A stretch of DNA of 20,113 nucleotides from Ruminococcaceae bacterium UBA6392 (GTDB lineage Bacteria > Bacillota > Clostridia > Oscillospirales > Acutalibacteraceae): contig DJQG01000113.1 in assembly GCA_002438685.1 (NCBI GenBank), positions 1 to 20,113 of the forward strand, read 5' to 3'. Within the stretch, counting starts at the first letter, position 1; every line of letters starts with the position of its first letter. Below, piece by piece: positions 7,914-16,358 of this stretch. The position numbers were made by a program, and so were the translations under genes. Under the pieces are notes generated by a model, which worked only from the letters and a program-made list of their open reading frames with translations, was not told the DNA's origin and made no database searches.

Positions 7914-10536
7914 TTTTCCATTCAGAGCCACAATACTTATTCCCGTCTACAATGTCGAAAAATATCTCGACGGCTGCATAAACTCGCTTAAAGAGCAGAC
8001 CGAGCAGTTTGAGAACATGGAGATACTCCTGATAAACGACGGAAGTTTAGACAACAGCGCGGATATCTGCCGCCGCTGGGCTGACGAATACGAGAATGTC
8101 CATTTCTACTCGAAAGAGAACGAGGGACTTTCAAAAACAAGAAACTTCGGTCTGCGCCACGCACAGGGCAAGTATATCCTCTTCCTTGACTCCGACGACA
8201 CTTTAGCGCCCGATACCGTCAAGAGCGTCGTTGACTATTTCGACACGGTCTATAATGAAGTGGATCTGGTCACATACCGCATCACACAGTATTTCAAAAA
8301 TGCGCCGCCGGTCTATCATTTCAGATACCGCACGCTGACCCACACGGGCGTGTATGATCTCGATGACCCCAAAAACAGATTCATCACGCAGACGAATGTC
8401 AATATCTGCGTCAAGAATGATAAAAACAACGGCATTTTCTTTGACGAGTCGCCGAATTTCAGGCATGAGGACGAGAAGTACTGCTGCGATATCCTGCGCC
8501 GCAAGATGAAGATAGGCTTTTGCCAGAAAGGCGAATACCGATATAACCGCGGCAACGAGAACAGCATCGTCTCAACCGTTTTCTCGCCCTATTATATATT
8601 TGAAACCTCCATGGCTTTCTACGAAGAATTGTTCAACTCGTTCGGCGGCAGAGTTCCTCCGTATTTCCAGGGCATAGTTTTCAACGACCTGCGCTGGAAG
8701 CTCAAGGAGGACAAGCTCCTTCCCTATCACTATCCGCCCGAGGAGTTCGCGCACGCAAACAGGCGCATCGATGCGCTGCTCAAACAAATGGACGAGGACA
8801 CTATAATATTGCACCCGTCCGTCAATGAATATCATATCCACTACTGGCTCTCGCGCAAGCCGAACTGCCATCCGACGGTAATAGCGGAGGGCGGCAAGCT
8901 CAGCATTGCGGCGGACGGAAGAAAGATTTTTTCCGCGTCTTCGTTCCCGCTGATGATGAGAAAGATATTTGTCGAAAACGGAAAAGCGAGACTGCTCTCG
9001 TTCATAAAATCCCCGGTGTTCTCGCATCTCGGGCGCGGCGAGTGGAAAGTAATAGCTTCTGTAGACGGCGAAAAACGCGAGCTTGAAACTTTCACTTCCG
9101 TTTTCAGCGCGCAGGATTCCGCAGTCAACGTGGTCGATTTCCCGGCGTTCTTCTGCGAATTTCCCGCAGACGGCAGGCATGAGATAAAGTTCTTTATAAG
9201 CATACGCGGTAAGGAATACCCGACGAATCTTCTCGCCGAGCCGACCGCCGTGTTCAGCCGTAAAATACGCATGTATGTCCGAAACGGCGTGATGTTCACA
9301 CTCAGCGGCAGGACGCTCGTCAGTAGAAGCGTTGATGAAAATGAAAAGTACCGCGCCGAGCGGGAGCAGAGCAAGAATTTTAAAGGCAATGTCAAAAAGC
9401 TGCGCAATGCCGCTATTGAATACCGCAGAGCGCACAAAGTCGAACTCTACTACGACCTGCACACGGTCGACTTCGACAACGGCTATTATCAGTTCAAGAA
9501 TGATATAAAGCACAGCGACGGCGTTGAACGCTACTATATCTACAGCCGCGAATATAAGAATATAGATGAGCTTTTCACAAAAGAGGAGCAGGCGCATCTC
9601 GTGAAGTTCGGCTCGGAGAAGCACAAACTGCTTTATCTCTCGGCGCGTGTGATATTCACGGCGTTCTACGGCGTGACACCGGTTTCGCCGTTCGGCTCGG
9701 CGGCGGGTGAAGTGCCCTATGCCGACCTGCTCGATTTCAAAACCGTCTATCTCCAGCACGGAGTGCTCCACGCCTCCCTGCGCTCGCAGAACTCGGTCGA
9801 ACGTTGCCGCGCAGATAAAATCGTTATTTCAGCTCCATTTGAAAAGCAGAACTATATGACTAACTATCACTACCCGGAGGACAATCTCATCCCGACCGGT
9901 ATGGCGCGATACGACCATATAGACAGAAACAAAAAGGCGAAAAACAGAATTCTCTTCGCCCCGTCGTGGCGCAAATACCTGACTCAGGAGATAAACTCCT
10001 CAAAGTGGGAGCTGATAGACTCAAAGCTCAAAAGCTCAGATTATTTCAGGAATTTCTCACGTTTTCTTGAGAGCGAGGAGCTGCATGAGCTGCTCGAAAA
10101 GACAGACACCTATCTCGATGTCAAGCTCCACCCGATAATCGCGGACGCAGAAGGACTGTTTGATATCAAGAGCCCGCGCGTCGTCATGGCGGGCGCGCAT
10201 GTTGATATCGAGGACTACAAAATGTTCATCACGGACTTTTCGTCTTTCGTGTTCGACTTCGCCTATCTCTGCCGCCCGGTGCTCTATTTTGTGCCCGACT
10301 ACGGTCAGTTCAAGGCGGGAATGAACCACTACCGCGAGCTCGATCTCCCGTTTGAAAAGGCCTTCGGTCCGCTCGTCCTCGACCCCGAAAGCGCGGTGGG
10401 AGAAATAAAGAAAGCCGCAGAAAACAGCTTTGAGCCCGAAAAAATATATGCCGAGCGCATGAAAAATTTTTATTATCCTCTTGAAAATTGTGCTGAGGCA
10501 CTCTATAATGAAATTAGTTCGTGGAATATTTTGTAA
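7906..10536 (+). CDS. Fusion of GT2 glycosyltransferase and CDP-glycerol glycerophosphotransferase (TagF-like)
   Basis: This 876-residue enzyme has two catalytic ends. Residues about 7-235 are a GT2 domain with TILIPVYNVEKYLDGCINSL, LLINDGSLDNS, ENEGLSKTRNFGL and the D95-S-D-D metal motif. Residues about 550-870 are a Glyphos_transf (PF04464) domain. It contains YLQHG (H618), RILFAPSWR, VKLHP (H742), and FITDFSSFVFDFAY with D777 followed by the shared Ser pair. H618 and H742 correspond to the two histidines essential in TagF polymerases. The 240-550 linker is a separate, largely beta region of unknown role. The pairing predicts making a sugar-containing, glycerol-phosphate-modified surface polymer at the cytoplasmic membrane face. 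ATG at 7906 follows GGGGGTGA and overlaps the previous gene by 8 nt. This fusion is a known architecture in Firmicutes. Confidence 0.9.
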   Translation: MSDFPFRATILIPVYNVEKYLDGCINSLKEQTEQFENMEILLINDGSLDNSADICRRWADEYENVHFYSKENEGLSKTRNFGLRHAQGKYILFLDSDDTLAPDTVKSVVDYFDTVYNEVDLVTYRITQYFKNAPPVYHFRYRTLTHTGVYDLDDPKNRFITQTNVNICVKNDKNNGIFFDESPNFRHEDEKYCCDILRRKMKIGFCQKGEYRYNRGNENSIVSTVFSPYYIFETSMAFYEELFNSFGGRVPPYFQGIVFNDLRWKLKEDKLLPYHYPPEEFAHANRRIDALLKQMDEDTIILHPSVNEYHIHYWLSRKPNCHPTVIAEGGKLSIAADGRKIFSASSFPLMMRKIFVENGKARLLSFIKSPVFSHLGRGEWKVIASVDGEKRELETFTSVFSAQDSAVNVVDFPAFFCEFPADGRHEIKFFISIRGKEYPTNLLAEPTAVFSRKIRMYVRNGVMFTLSGRTLVSRSVDENEKYRAEREQSKNFKGNVKKLRNAAIEYRRAHKVELYYDLHTVDFDNGYYQFKNDIKHSDGVERYYIYSREYKNIDELFTKEEQAHLVKFGSEKHKLLYLSARVIFTAFYGVTPVSPFGSAAGEVPYADLLDFKTVYLQHGVLHASLRSQNSVERCRADKIVISAPFEKQNYMTNYHYPEDNLIPTGMARYDHIDRNKKAKNRILFAPSWRKYLTQEINSSKWELIDSKLKSSDYFRNFSRFLESEELHELLEKTDTYLDVKLHPIIADAEGLFDIKSPRVVMAGAHVDIEDYKMFITDFSSFVFDFAYLCRPVLYFVPDYGQFKAGMNHYRELDLPFEKAFGPLVLDPESAVGEIKKAAENSFEPEKIYAERMKNFYYPLENCAEALYNEISSWNIL

Positions 10537-10553
10537 AAGGAGCATGCCTGCGC

Positions 10554-11530
10554 ATGAATGAATTAATCAGTGTTGTGATACCTATTTATAACAGAGAATC
10601 GACTCTGCAAAAAATGTGTTGACAGCGTTCTTGCACAGACATATAAAAACATAGAGGTTATTCTTGTTAATGACGGTTCAACTGACAGCTCGGGGGAAAT
10701 ATGCTGCCGCTATGAGCAGGCGGATTCAAGAGTCTCTGTCATCAACAAAAAGAACAGCGGACTTTCTTCGGCGCGCAATGCCGGAATAGACAAAAGCCGC
10801 GGAGAGTACATATTTTTTATCGACAGCGATGACTGGATAGACAGCGACACGCTGGAGGTGCTGCTGGACGCCGCTATACAAATAGAGTACTGACGTCACT
10901 GGCTGCTGTATGTATTTTAACTTCCCGAACGGTGTTGAAGACAGCAGAGCTTCCGATGAGATCTATATTCAAGATACATGGGCACTCATAAAATGGATGC
11001 TTGTGGGCAGCATTTATGCCAATGCCGCATGGGGCAAGCTGTTCAGGAGAAGTCTTTTTGAAAAATTGAGATTTGACGAGAGCTGCGATTTCTGCGAGGA
11101 CGATGAGTTCAGCTTCCGCATGGCGCATATAGCAAAGGGATATCTCCGCATAGCCGATGCAAAATATCATTATTTTCAGAATTCCGGCGGCATGGTGCTC
11201 TCCGGCACTTACATTTCCGATACGCCTATAAATGTCATGTCAAAGATAGAATCCGACCCGATAGTGGCGGGGGACCCGGAGCTTTCAAGGCTTGCGCACA
11301 AAAAGAAGATAGCGGCTCTGCATACGCTGTATATAAAATATCTGCGCGCAGGAGACAGGCGCAATGCCGCGCGCATCTCGCACATGATGCGCGAACTGAT
11401 ATCAAAATACGGCTATTGCGGAATCTCAAAGCAGATGCAGGCGCGTGTCATGCTCATGCGCTCGTACAGTCTCGCAAGATTTGTCGAGCTTTCCGCGATA
11501 CGGCTCAAAAACAAAAAATACAGCAAATAA
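10554..11530 (+). pseudogene. GT2 glycosyltransferase broken by two +1 frameshifts
   Basis: Joined across three frames this encodes a typical GT2 enzyme of about 324 residues. Frame one (ATG 10554, AAGGAG at 10537-10542) gives SVVIPIYNRESTLQK and stops at 10622. Frame two, from 10615, gives CVDSVLAQTYKNIEVILVND, NSGLSSARNAGID and FFIDSDDWIDSDTL, then stops at 10893. Frame three, from about 10885 to 11530, gives TDVTGCCMYFNFPNG, WGKLFRRSLFEKL and CEDDEFSFRMA. Each step is repaired by removing one base: one A of the A6 run at 10609-10614, and one base near 10884. All GT2 motifs survive, including DSDD and the EDDEF acid pair, so the break is recent or is a sequencing or assembly error. It lies 17 nt after the GT2-TagF gene in the same transcript and is likely part of the same polymer pathway. 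Confidence 0.85.
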
Positions 11531-11570
11531 AAATGATGCCTCCAAAAACGGAGCATCAGTAAAACAGCAG

Positions 11571-11618
11571 CCAACCGCAGCGAAAATTTGCTGCGGTTGG
11601 TTTTCTATTATTGTTTTG
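11571..11618 (+). terminator. Strong terminator of the polysaccharide block
   Basis: CCAACCGCAGC (11571-11581) pairs perfectly with GCTGCGGTTGG (11590-11600) across an 8-nt loop, then TTTTCTATTATTGTTTT. A smaller hairpin (GATG.CTCC / GGAGCATC) lies just upstream at 11534-11557. Confidence 0.92.
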
Positions 11619-11668
11619 GAAAATCGTGAGGACGGATAAATTGAGATTTCTACCCCACCGCAAAAATT

Positions 11669-11694
11669 CACCCCGGAGTTATTCTCCGGGGTTT
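11669..11694 (-). terminator. Bidirectional terminator downstream of serA
   Basis: CCCCGGAG (11671-11678) pairs with CTCCGGGG (11684-11691) around TTATT. On the minus strand it is followed by TGAATTTTTG; on the plus strand by TTTACTG. It would end the serCA transcript and back up the plus-strand terminator 70 nt away. Confidence 0.75.
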
Positions 11695-11709
11695 ACTGTT
11701 AGTTTAGTA

Positions 11710-12837
11710 TTATATGATTCTCACTCTGACAACGCCGCCGACTGCGGTTATCTTTTCGCCGTCGGGGTTCGGCGTATCGCAGACGAGGTAGCCGAGTCCG
11801 TTTTTGACTGCGCCGTTAAGCGACGTTATATTGCCGCCGAGCGCCGCGACGATGTTTTCGCGCACTCCATCGCTGTCTTTGTAGATAACGCACACGCGCT
11901 TTTCAAACTCTGCAGGCGGTGTGAGCTCGGGCAGGTTGACGGAGTTCTTCACTTCGCCGCGCTCGATATAGCCGATAAGCTCATCGGCAGCCATGACCGC
12001 GCAGTTGTCCTCGCTCTCGGGCGTGGAGGCGCCGAGGTGCGGGATAGCTATGACTCCGGGCACACCCAGCTGCGCATCGGCCGGGAAGTCCGTGGCGTAT
12101 GCCGCGACCTTTCCGTCGGCGAGAGAAGCGAGAATATCATCGGAGTTCACGAGCTCGCCGCGCGCGAAATTGAGAATGCGCACGCCGTCTTTCATTTTGC
12201 CTATAGACTCTGCGTTGATAATATTTTTCGTGCTGTCGTTGCACGGAATGTGCAGGGTCAGGTAATCCGCCGCAGAGAAAACCGCATCAATATTATCAAC
12301 GGTCTCAACGCCGCTTATTTCACTCTTGCCGTTTCTGTCGAAGCAGACGACTCTCATGCCGAGGTCGCGCGCCGCTTTGGCGACGAGCTTGCCTATCGCG
12401 CCCATGCCGACAACGCCCATGGTCTTGCCTTTTATCTCGGGACCCGCAAATGAGCTCTTGCCCTTTTCGACGAGCTTGCCGACATTGTCGCCCTCGCCCT
12501 TGAGGGTCTTGCACCAGTCGATAGCGTCTATAACTTTGCGCGAAGCGAGAAGAGCCGCGCAGATAACGAGCTCCTTTACAGCGTTCGCGTTCGCTCCGGG
12601 CGTGTTGAACACGGCGATGCCCAGCTCCGAGCACTTATCGATCGGGATATTATTCACACCCGCTCCCGCGCGGGCGATTGCCAAAAGACCCGCTCCGAAC
12701 TGCATATCATGCATCGAAGCCGAGCGCACCATTATCGCCGCCGGATCTTCCGCACTGTCGGTGCAGACATATTTTGCGCTGTCAAAGCGGTCGATGCCGC
12801 ACTTTGCTATTTTATTTAGCGTTAATATCTCTTTCAT
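11710..12837 (-). CDS. serA: D-3-phosphoglycerate dehydrogenase
   Basis: This 375-residue cytosolic NAD-dependent enzyme oxidises 3-phosphoglycerate to 3-phosphohydroxypyruvate, the first step of serine synthesis. The Rossmann motif GVVGMGAIG lies at 141-149. The family catalytic arginine is R226 (NFARGELV) and the catalytic histidine is H267 (IPHLGAST). The third catalytic position, Glu in classical enzymes (E269 in E. coli SerA), falls at D254 in DFPADA; I recall DFP as common in the clostridial form. A short C-terminal ACT-like domain (about 313-375) may bind serine for feedback control. ATG follows GGGGGAGAGG, 13 nt after the serC stop, so it is the second gene of a serC-serA operon. Other D-2-hydroxyacid dehydrogenases share the fold, but the neighbour settles the role. 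Confidence 0.92.
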   Translation of the reverse strand: MKEILTLNKIAKCGIDRFDSAKYVCTDSAEDPAAIMVRSASMHDMQFGAGLLAIARAGAGVNNIPIDKCSELGIAVFNTPGANANAVKELVICAALLASRKVIDAIDWCKTLKGEGDNVGKLVEKGKSSFAGPEIKGKTMGVVGMGAIGKLVAKAARDLGMRVVCFDRNGKSEISGVETVDNIDAVFSAADYLTLHIPCNDSTKNIINAESIGKMKDGVRILNFARGELVNSDDILASLADGKVAAYATDFPADAQLGVPGVIAIPHLGASTPESEDNCAVMAADELIGYIERGEVKNSVNLPELTPPAEFEKRVCVIYKDSDGVRENIVAALGGNITSLNGAVKNGLGYLVCDTPNPDGEKITAVGGVVRVRII

Positions 12838-12850
12838 CAGCCTCTCCCCC

Positions 12851-13930
12851 TCAGTTGTTCTTCTCGAACTCCTTCATGAAGTCAACAAGCTGCTCGACTC
12901 CCTCGACCGGCATGGCGTTGTAGATAGACGCGCGCATTCCGCCGACCGAACGGTGTCCCTTGAGGTTGACAAATCCTGCCTCTGCCGCCTCTGAGACAAA
13001 CTTCGAGTTGAGCTCGTCGCTCTCTGTAACGAAGGTCACGTTCATCAGCGAGCGGTCGCAGTGTCTGACGGGGTTCGAGAACATCTTACTCGAATCGATG
13101 AAGTCATAGAGAATCTTCGCCTTCGCTTCGTTTCTCCTCTTCATCTCCTCAAGTCCGCCGAGCTTCTCTATCCACTCGAGCACCAATTTGCACATATATA
13201 TCGACCAGCAGGGCGGCGTGTTATACATCGAGTCATTGTCCGCCATGTTCTTGTAGTCGAGCATCGCAGGCGTGATATCGCGCGCCTTGCCAACAAGATC
13301 CTTGCGCACTATGACAATAGTCAGTCCCGCGGGGGCGACATTCTTCTGCGCGCCGCCGTAGACAATGCCGAACTTCGAGACATCGAGCGGCTCCGAGAGG
13401 AAGCACGATGAGACATCCGCGACGAGCGGCACATCGCCCGTGTCGGGGATATACGGGAACTTCGTGCCGTAAATCGTGTTGTTCAGGCATATATAGGCGT
13501 AGTCCGCCTCGGGGTCAAAATCCTCGCGGGTGACCTCGGGAATATAAGAGAAAGTCTTGTCTTTCGAGGATGCGACAACTCTGATATCGCCGTATTTGCA
13601 AGCTTCTTTATATGCCTTGGTCGAGAACTGACCGGTGAGCATATAATCAGCCTTTCCGCTGCCGTTCAAAAGATTGAGCGGAATCGCGGCGAACTGGGTC
13701 GAAGCTCCTCCCTGGAGGAACAGTATATCATAATTGTCGGGCACTGAAAGCACCGATTTGAACAGGCTCTGCGCCTCATCCATTATTCCCTCAAATACCT
13801 TAGAGCGGTGCGACATCTCCATTACGGACTGACCGCTTCCGTGATAGTCCATTATCTCCGCAGCCGCGCGGCTGAGAACGCTCTCGGGCAGCATCGAGGG
13901 TCCTGCTGAAAAATTGAATACTCTTGCCAT
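12851..13930 (-). CDS. serC: Phosphoserine aminotransferase
   Basis: This 359-residue PLP enzyme (class V aminotransferase) converts 3-phosphohydroxypyruvate plus glutamate to phosphoserine. The N-terminal FNFSAGPSMLP is characteristic of SerC. GGAS at 74-77 forms the cofactor phosphate cup, D172 (VADVSS) contacts the pyridine nitrogen and K196 in GGAQKNVAP is the PLP-binding lysine (K198 in E. coli). The C-terminal GHRSVGGMRASIYNAMP is also a SerC hallmark. Length is normal. AAGGAGGT lies 10 nt before the ATG. It is the first gene of the serC-serA operon, with a consensus-like promoter upstream. No serB phosphatase is present in the window. Confidence 0.96.
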   Translation of the reverse strand: MARVFNFSAGPSMLPESVLSRAAAEIMDYHGSGQSVMEMSHRSKVFEGIMDEAQSLFKSVLSVPDNYDILFLQGGASTQFAAIPLNLLNGSGKADYMLTGQFSTKAYKEACKYGDIRVVASSKDKTFSYIPEVTREDFDPEADYAYICLNNTIYGTKFPYIPDTGDVPLVADVSSCFLSEPLDVSKFGIVYGGAQKNVAPAGLTIVIVRKDLVGKARDITPAMLDYKNMADNDSMYNTPPCWSIYMCKLVLEWIEKLGGLEEMKRRNEAKAKILYDFIDSSKMFSNPVRHCDRSLMNVTFVTESDELNSKFVSEAAEAGFVNLKGHRSVGGMRASIYNAMPVEGVEQLVDFMKEFEKNN

Positions 13931-13950
13931 CTGGGTTTACCTCCTTTTCC

Positions 13951-14002
13951 GGCGCGCAATTTAAAATTATGCCGCGCCAAAGCCGTGAAAATTACCGGCT
14001 TT
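13951..14002 (-). promoter_or_regulatory. Two tandem leader hairpins of the serC mRNA
   Basis: On the minus strand AAAGCCG/CGGCTTT (14002-13996 with 13985-13979, 10-nt loop) lies at the very start of the predicted transcript. GGCGCG/CGCGCC (13978-13973 with 13956-13951, 16-nt loop) ends about 6 nt before AAGGAGGT. On the plus strand the first hairpin is followed by TTTTT and would look like a terminator. It matches no riboswitch or T-box that I know. Confidence 0.4.
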
Positions 14003-14007
14003 TTACC

Positions 14008-14037
14008 ATTATATAGCATAGTAAAAAGATAAGTCAA
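14008..14037 (-). promoter_or_regulatory. Sigma-A-like promoter of serCA
   Basis: On the minus strand TTGACT (14037-14032), an 18-bp spacer and a perfect TATAAT (14013-14008). Divergent from the DUF3048 promoter, whose -35 starts 20 bp away. Confidence 0.75.
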
Positions 14038-14056
14038 TAAAATCGGAGCTTTACTG

Positions 14057-14085
14057 TTGAAAAATATGACTTCCAAATGTATAAT
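14057..14085 (+). promoter_or_regulatory. Sigma-A-like promoter of the DUF3048 gene
   Basis: TTGAAA (14057-14062), a 17-bp spacer and TATAAT (14080-14085), 43 nt before the ATG at 14129. Confidence 0.75.
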
Positions 14086-14128
14086 TAGTATGACAGAAAA
14101 ATCCATCAGATAACGAGGTATTTTCAAA

Positions 14129-15226
14129 ATGTCAACTCAGCAGAAAAAGAAAAAGAAAAACAATTCGAGACTTTACATTCTCATCGCAGCTGTATTGCTG
14201 CTCATCGTGATGATCGTCCTCATTGCCGTCAAATGCTCCGGCGGCAAGAAAAATCCGGACGCGGACAGCACGAGCGGCGAATCCTCATCGCAGTCACTTG
14301 AAGCGGCGGACATCGACCCGCTGACCGGACTCTCCGGCTTCAAGGCTCAGGGCAAGCGCCCGATAGCGATAGTTGTCAACAACTCGAAGCCCGCTCGTCC
14401 GCAGTGGGGGCTCTGCACCCCCGATATCGTGTTTGAGGGCGTGACCGAGGCGGGCATAACGAGAATGCTTTGGCTCTATTCCGACATAAACAAGATTCCC
14501 GACAAGGTCGGCTCGCTCAGAAGCGCAAGGCACGACTTCGTCGAGATAGCCGAGGGACTGGACGCAATATTCGTCCACTGGGGCGGCAGCAAATACGCCT
14601 ATTCGGCGATAAACGAGCGCAATGTCGATGACCTTGACGGGCGTACATATCTCGGCAGATATTTCTTTCGCGACAAGGAGCGCACAAATGTCGCCATTGA
14701 GCACCGCGGATACACGACCCGCGAGGCGATAGACAAGGGTCTTACAAAGCTCGACATCCGCCGCGATATCAAATCCGGCTATCAGAATCCCTTTGCGTTC
14801 GTTCCCGAGAACTCGCCGCGCACTCCCGCCGGCGGCGCATGCTCGAGAATAGACATAGTTTTCTCGTCCTACTGCAACCATTCATTTACTTATTCGGCGC
14901 AGGACGGACTCTATCTCAACGACATCAACGGCGCACCGATGACCGATGCAGACGGCAAACAGATGGCAGTCAAGAATGTTGTTATTCTCTACTGCCCGGT
15001 CTCACTCATGGGCGACTCATCCGGATGCGTTGACATGGATCTGACAGGCGGCAGCGGCGTTTATCTCTCAAACGGCGCATATGAAAATATAAGCTGGAAA
15101 AAGGGCGGTCCGGACAGTATACTCACCCTTTATTCGTCCGACGGCACCGAGCTCAAGCTCAACCCCGGTCAGAGCTACATCGGTCTTGTCCCCACCGACA
15201 AGCAGGCGAGCACAGTCATAGCATAA
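14129..15226 (+). CDS. Membrane-anchored DUF3048 (YerB-like) protein
   Basis: This 365-residue protein is exported but membrane-bound. A lysine-rich start (residues 6-10) precedes one transmembrane helix at about 14-34, then a Ser/Gly/Asp-rich linker to about 62. The DUF3048 N-terminal domain begins PLTGLSGF and contains RPIAIVVNNSKPARPQWGL, DIVFEGVTEAGITRMLWLYS, KVGSLRSARHDFV and FVHWGGSKYA, all typical of the YerB family. The C-terminal DUF3048 domain (about 235-360) ends in YSSDGTELKLNPGQSYIGLV. YerB itself is a lipoprotein; here C36 follows V-K rather than a proper lipobox, so it is more likely a simple anchor. The molecular function of the family is not well settled. GAGGT precedes the ATG by 9 nt. 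It is monocistronic, with its own promoter and terminator. Confidence 0.88.
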   Translation: MSTQQKKKKKNNSRLYILIAAVLLLIVMIVLIAVKCSGGKKNPDADSTSGESSSQSLEAADIDPLTGLSGFKAQGKRPIAIVVNNSKPARPQWGLCTPDIVFEGVTEAGITRMLWLYSDINKIPDKVGSLRSARHDFVEIAEGLDAIFVHWGGSKYAYSAINERNVDDLDGRTYLGRYFFRDKERTNVAIEHRGYTTREAIDKGLTKLDIRRDIKSGYQNPFAFVPENSPRTPAGGACSRIDIVFSSYCNHSFTYSAQDGLYLNDINGAPMTDADGKQMAVKNVVILYCPVSLMGDSSGCVDMDLTGGSGVYLSNGAYENISWKKGGPDSILTLYSSDGTELKLNPGQSYIGLVPTDKQASTVIA

Positions 15227-15242
15227 AATATAACACAAACTC

Positions 15243-15287
15243 AAACGCCGCCGGCACAGCATAAAAGCTTACCGGCGGCGTTTTATT
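15243..15287 (+). terminator. Terminator of the DUF3048 gene
   Basis: AAACGCCGCCGG (15243-15254) pairs perfectly, 12 bp, with CCGGCGGCGTTT (15272-15283) and is followed by TTTATTTG. It also lies downstream of the converging LysR gene and may serve it, since no separate hairpin is seen at 15290-15329. Confidence 0.9.
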
Positions 15288-15329
15288 TGCACTTGAATAA
15301 TACAGCACTGTGCAGCGCACGATTTATAT

Positions 15330-16232
15330 TTACACAAGATAGTGCTTTTTCGTGTCGTGGTAGAGCTGGGTTATATCCTGAAGCACCTCGGTATGGGCGA
15401 AGCTCTTGTGATAGACTATATTCGTCTCGCGCGCCATGCTGAGGTTTTCTATCGGAACTATCGTCAGCTTCTTTTTGCGGACTTCTCTGAGGCACACGCT
15501 CTTTGCAAGTATAGACACACCGAAGTCCTTCTGCACAAGGTCTTTTATCGTCGTGACGTTATCGACCTCAAGGATAACATTGAAGTCATCTATCGACTCA
15601 TTGTGGCTTTCGAGCGTCGCTTCAAACAGCATTCGCGTTGCCGAAGTCGGCAGACGCAGGATGAGCCTCTCGCGGCGCAGCTCGCTTAAAGTTATCATCG
15701 AGTGCTTTGCGAGCGGATTGTTGTTCGACATGATGCAAACGAGATAGTCCGTATCTATCATGACGGAATTGAGCGACGGATTCGACACTTTTCCGTCCGT
15801 TATCGCGAGATCGATCTCAAAATTGTCGAGCATATCATAAAGATTTTTTATAGTATCTGTAAAAACAGTAATGCTTACATTTGGATATTCGTTGCCGTAA
15901 CGGGCGAGAACCTCGGTTGCAAATGTGCTTTCGGAGGTGTGGGTCAGACCTATGCGCAGCTTCTTTATGTTGCGCTTGGAGTCCGCTATCTCCATGTGCA
16001 TCTTCTGATCCATTGAAGTCAGAATACGCGCGTAGCGAACCGCAATCTCCCCTTCCTGCGTCAATGTAAGCTCGCCTTTCTTGCGATTGAACAGCTTCGC
16101 GCCGAGGGACTGTTCGAGCTGGCTTATCTGATGGCTGACCGCGGGCTGGGTCAGAGAGAGAGCTTCAGCCGCCCTTGTGAAATTTTTCTGCTCCGCAACT
16201 GCTATCAAAGTTTCGGTTTTGTTGTCTAACAT
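15330..16232 (-). CDS. LysR-type transcriptional regulator
   Basis: This 300-residue DNA-binding regulator has the LysR winged helix-turn-helix at residues 3-60 (NFTRAAEALSLTQPAVSHQI, then LEQSLGAKLFNRKKGELTLT). The effector-binding domain of LysR_substrate type (about 88-300) begins KLRIGLTHTSESTFATEVL. I chose the ATG at 16232, which gives the usual MLDNKxET start; GGTGAGG lies close, 2 nt upstream. The frame runs back to a TTG at 16265, but no ribosome site precedes it. The gene diverges from the antiporter-mgtC operon, and the two promoters overlap. LysR proteins often control the divergent neighbour and themselves, so regulation of ion transport is the best guess. The effector is unknown. 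Confidence 0.9.
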   Translation of the reverse strand: MLDNKTETLIAVAEQKNFTRAAEALSLTQPAVSHQISQLEQSLGAKLFNRKKGELTLTQEGEIAVRYARILTSMDQKMHMEIADSKRNIKKLRIGLTHTSESTFATEVLARYGNEYPNVSITVFTDTIKNLYDMLDNFEIDLAITDGKVSNPSLNSVMIDTDYLVCIMSNNNPLAKHSMITLSELRRERLILRLPTSATRMLFEATLESHNESIDDFNVILEVDNVTTIKDLVQKDFGVSILAKSVCLREVRKKKLTIVPIENLSMARETNIVYHKSFAHTEVLQDITQLYHDTKKHYLV

Positions 16233-16257
16233 ATCCTCACCATAAAAAAAGTTTTTG

Positions 16258-16285
16258 AAAATCAAAATTAAAATAATTTGATTTT
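16258..16285. promoter_or_regulatory. Inverted repeat, candidate LysR operator
   Basis: AAAATCAAA (16258-16266) and TTTGATTTT (16277-16285) form a 9-bp perfect inverted repeat with a 10-bp gap. It overlaps the plus-strand -35 box and lies just upstream of the LysR start. A/T-rich dyads of this size are typical LysR sites, but this one is assigned by position only. Confidence 0.4.
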
Positions 16286-16306
16286 ATTACAGGTTGAGTA
16301 TATCAT
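16278..16306 (+). promoter_or_regulatory. Candidate promoter of the antiporter-mgtC operon
   Basis: TTGATT (16278-16283), a 17-bp spacer and TATCAT (16301-16306). The leader would be about 120 nt and contains the terminator-like hairpin at 16359-16400. Confidence 0.45.
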
Positions 16307-16325
16307 ATTGTGTAGTAAATCACAA
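16297..16325 (-). promoter_or_regulatory. Candidate promoter of the LysR gene
   Basis: On the minus strand TTGTGA (16325-16320), a 17-bp spacer and TATACT (16302-16297). Its -10 overlaps the -10 of the plus-strand promoter, so the two promoters would compete for RNA polymerase. Confidence 0.45.
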
Positions 16326-16358
16326 GAGATATTAAAAAAACAAATTTGCAAAAACTAT

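Noticed and set aside
8572..9771. Long antisense open frame opposite the GT2-TagF gene
   Set aside because: Its translation has no recognisable motif and is rich in residues expected from a mirrored frame, and the sense strand carries clear catalytic motifs throughout.
13951..14002. T-box or other known riboswitch before serC
   Set aside because: The leader is only about 70 nt, lacks a T-box sequence and a terminator, and shows no known aptamer core.
14129..14260. Lipoprotein signal on the DUF3048 protein
   Set aside because: The only cysteine near the helix, C36, is preceded by V-K, which does not fit a lipobox; a plain transmembrane anchor fits better.
16233..16265. Upstream TTG start for the LysR protein
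   Set aside because: No ribosome site precedes it, and the peptide in between is AT-rich filler; MLDNKTET matches the normal LysR start.
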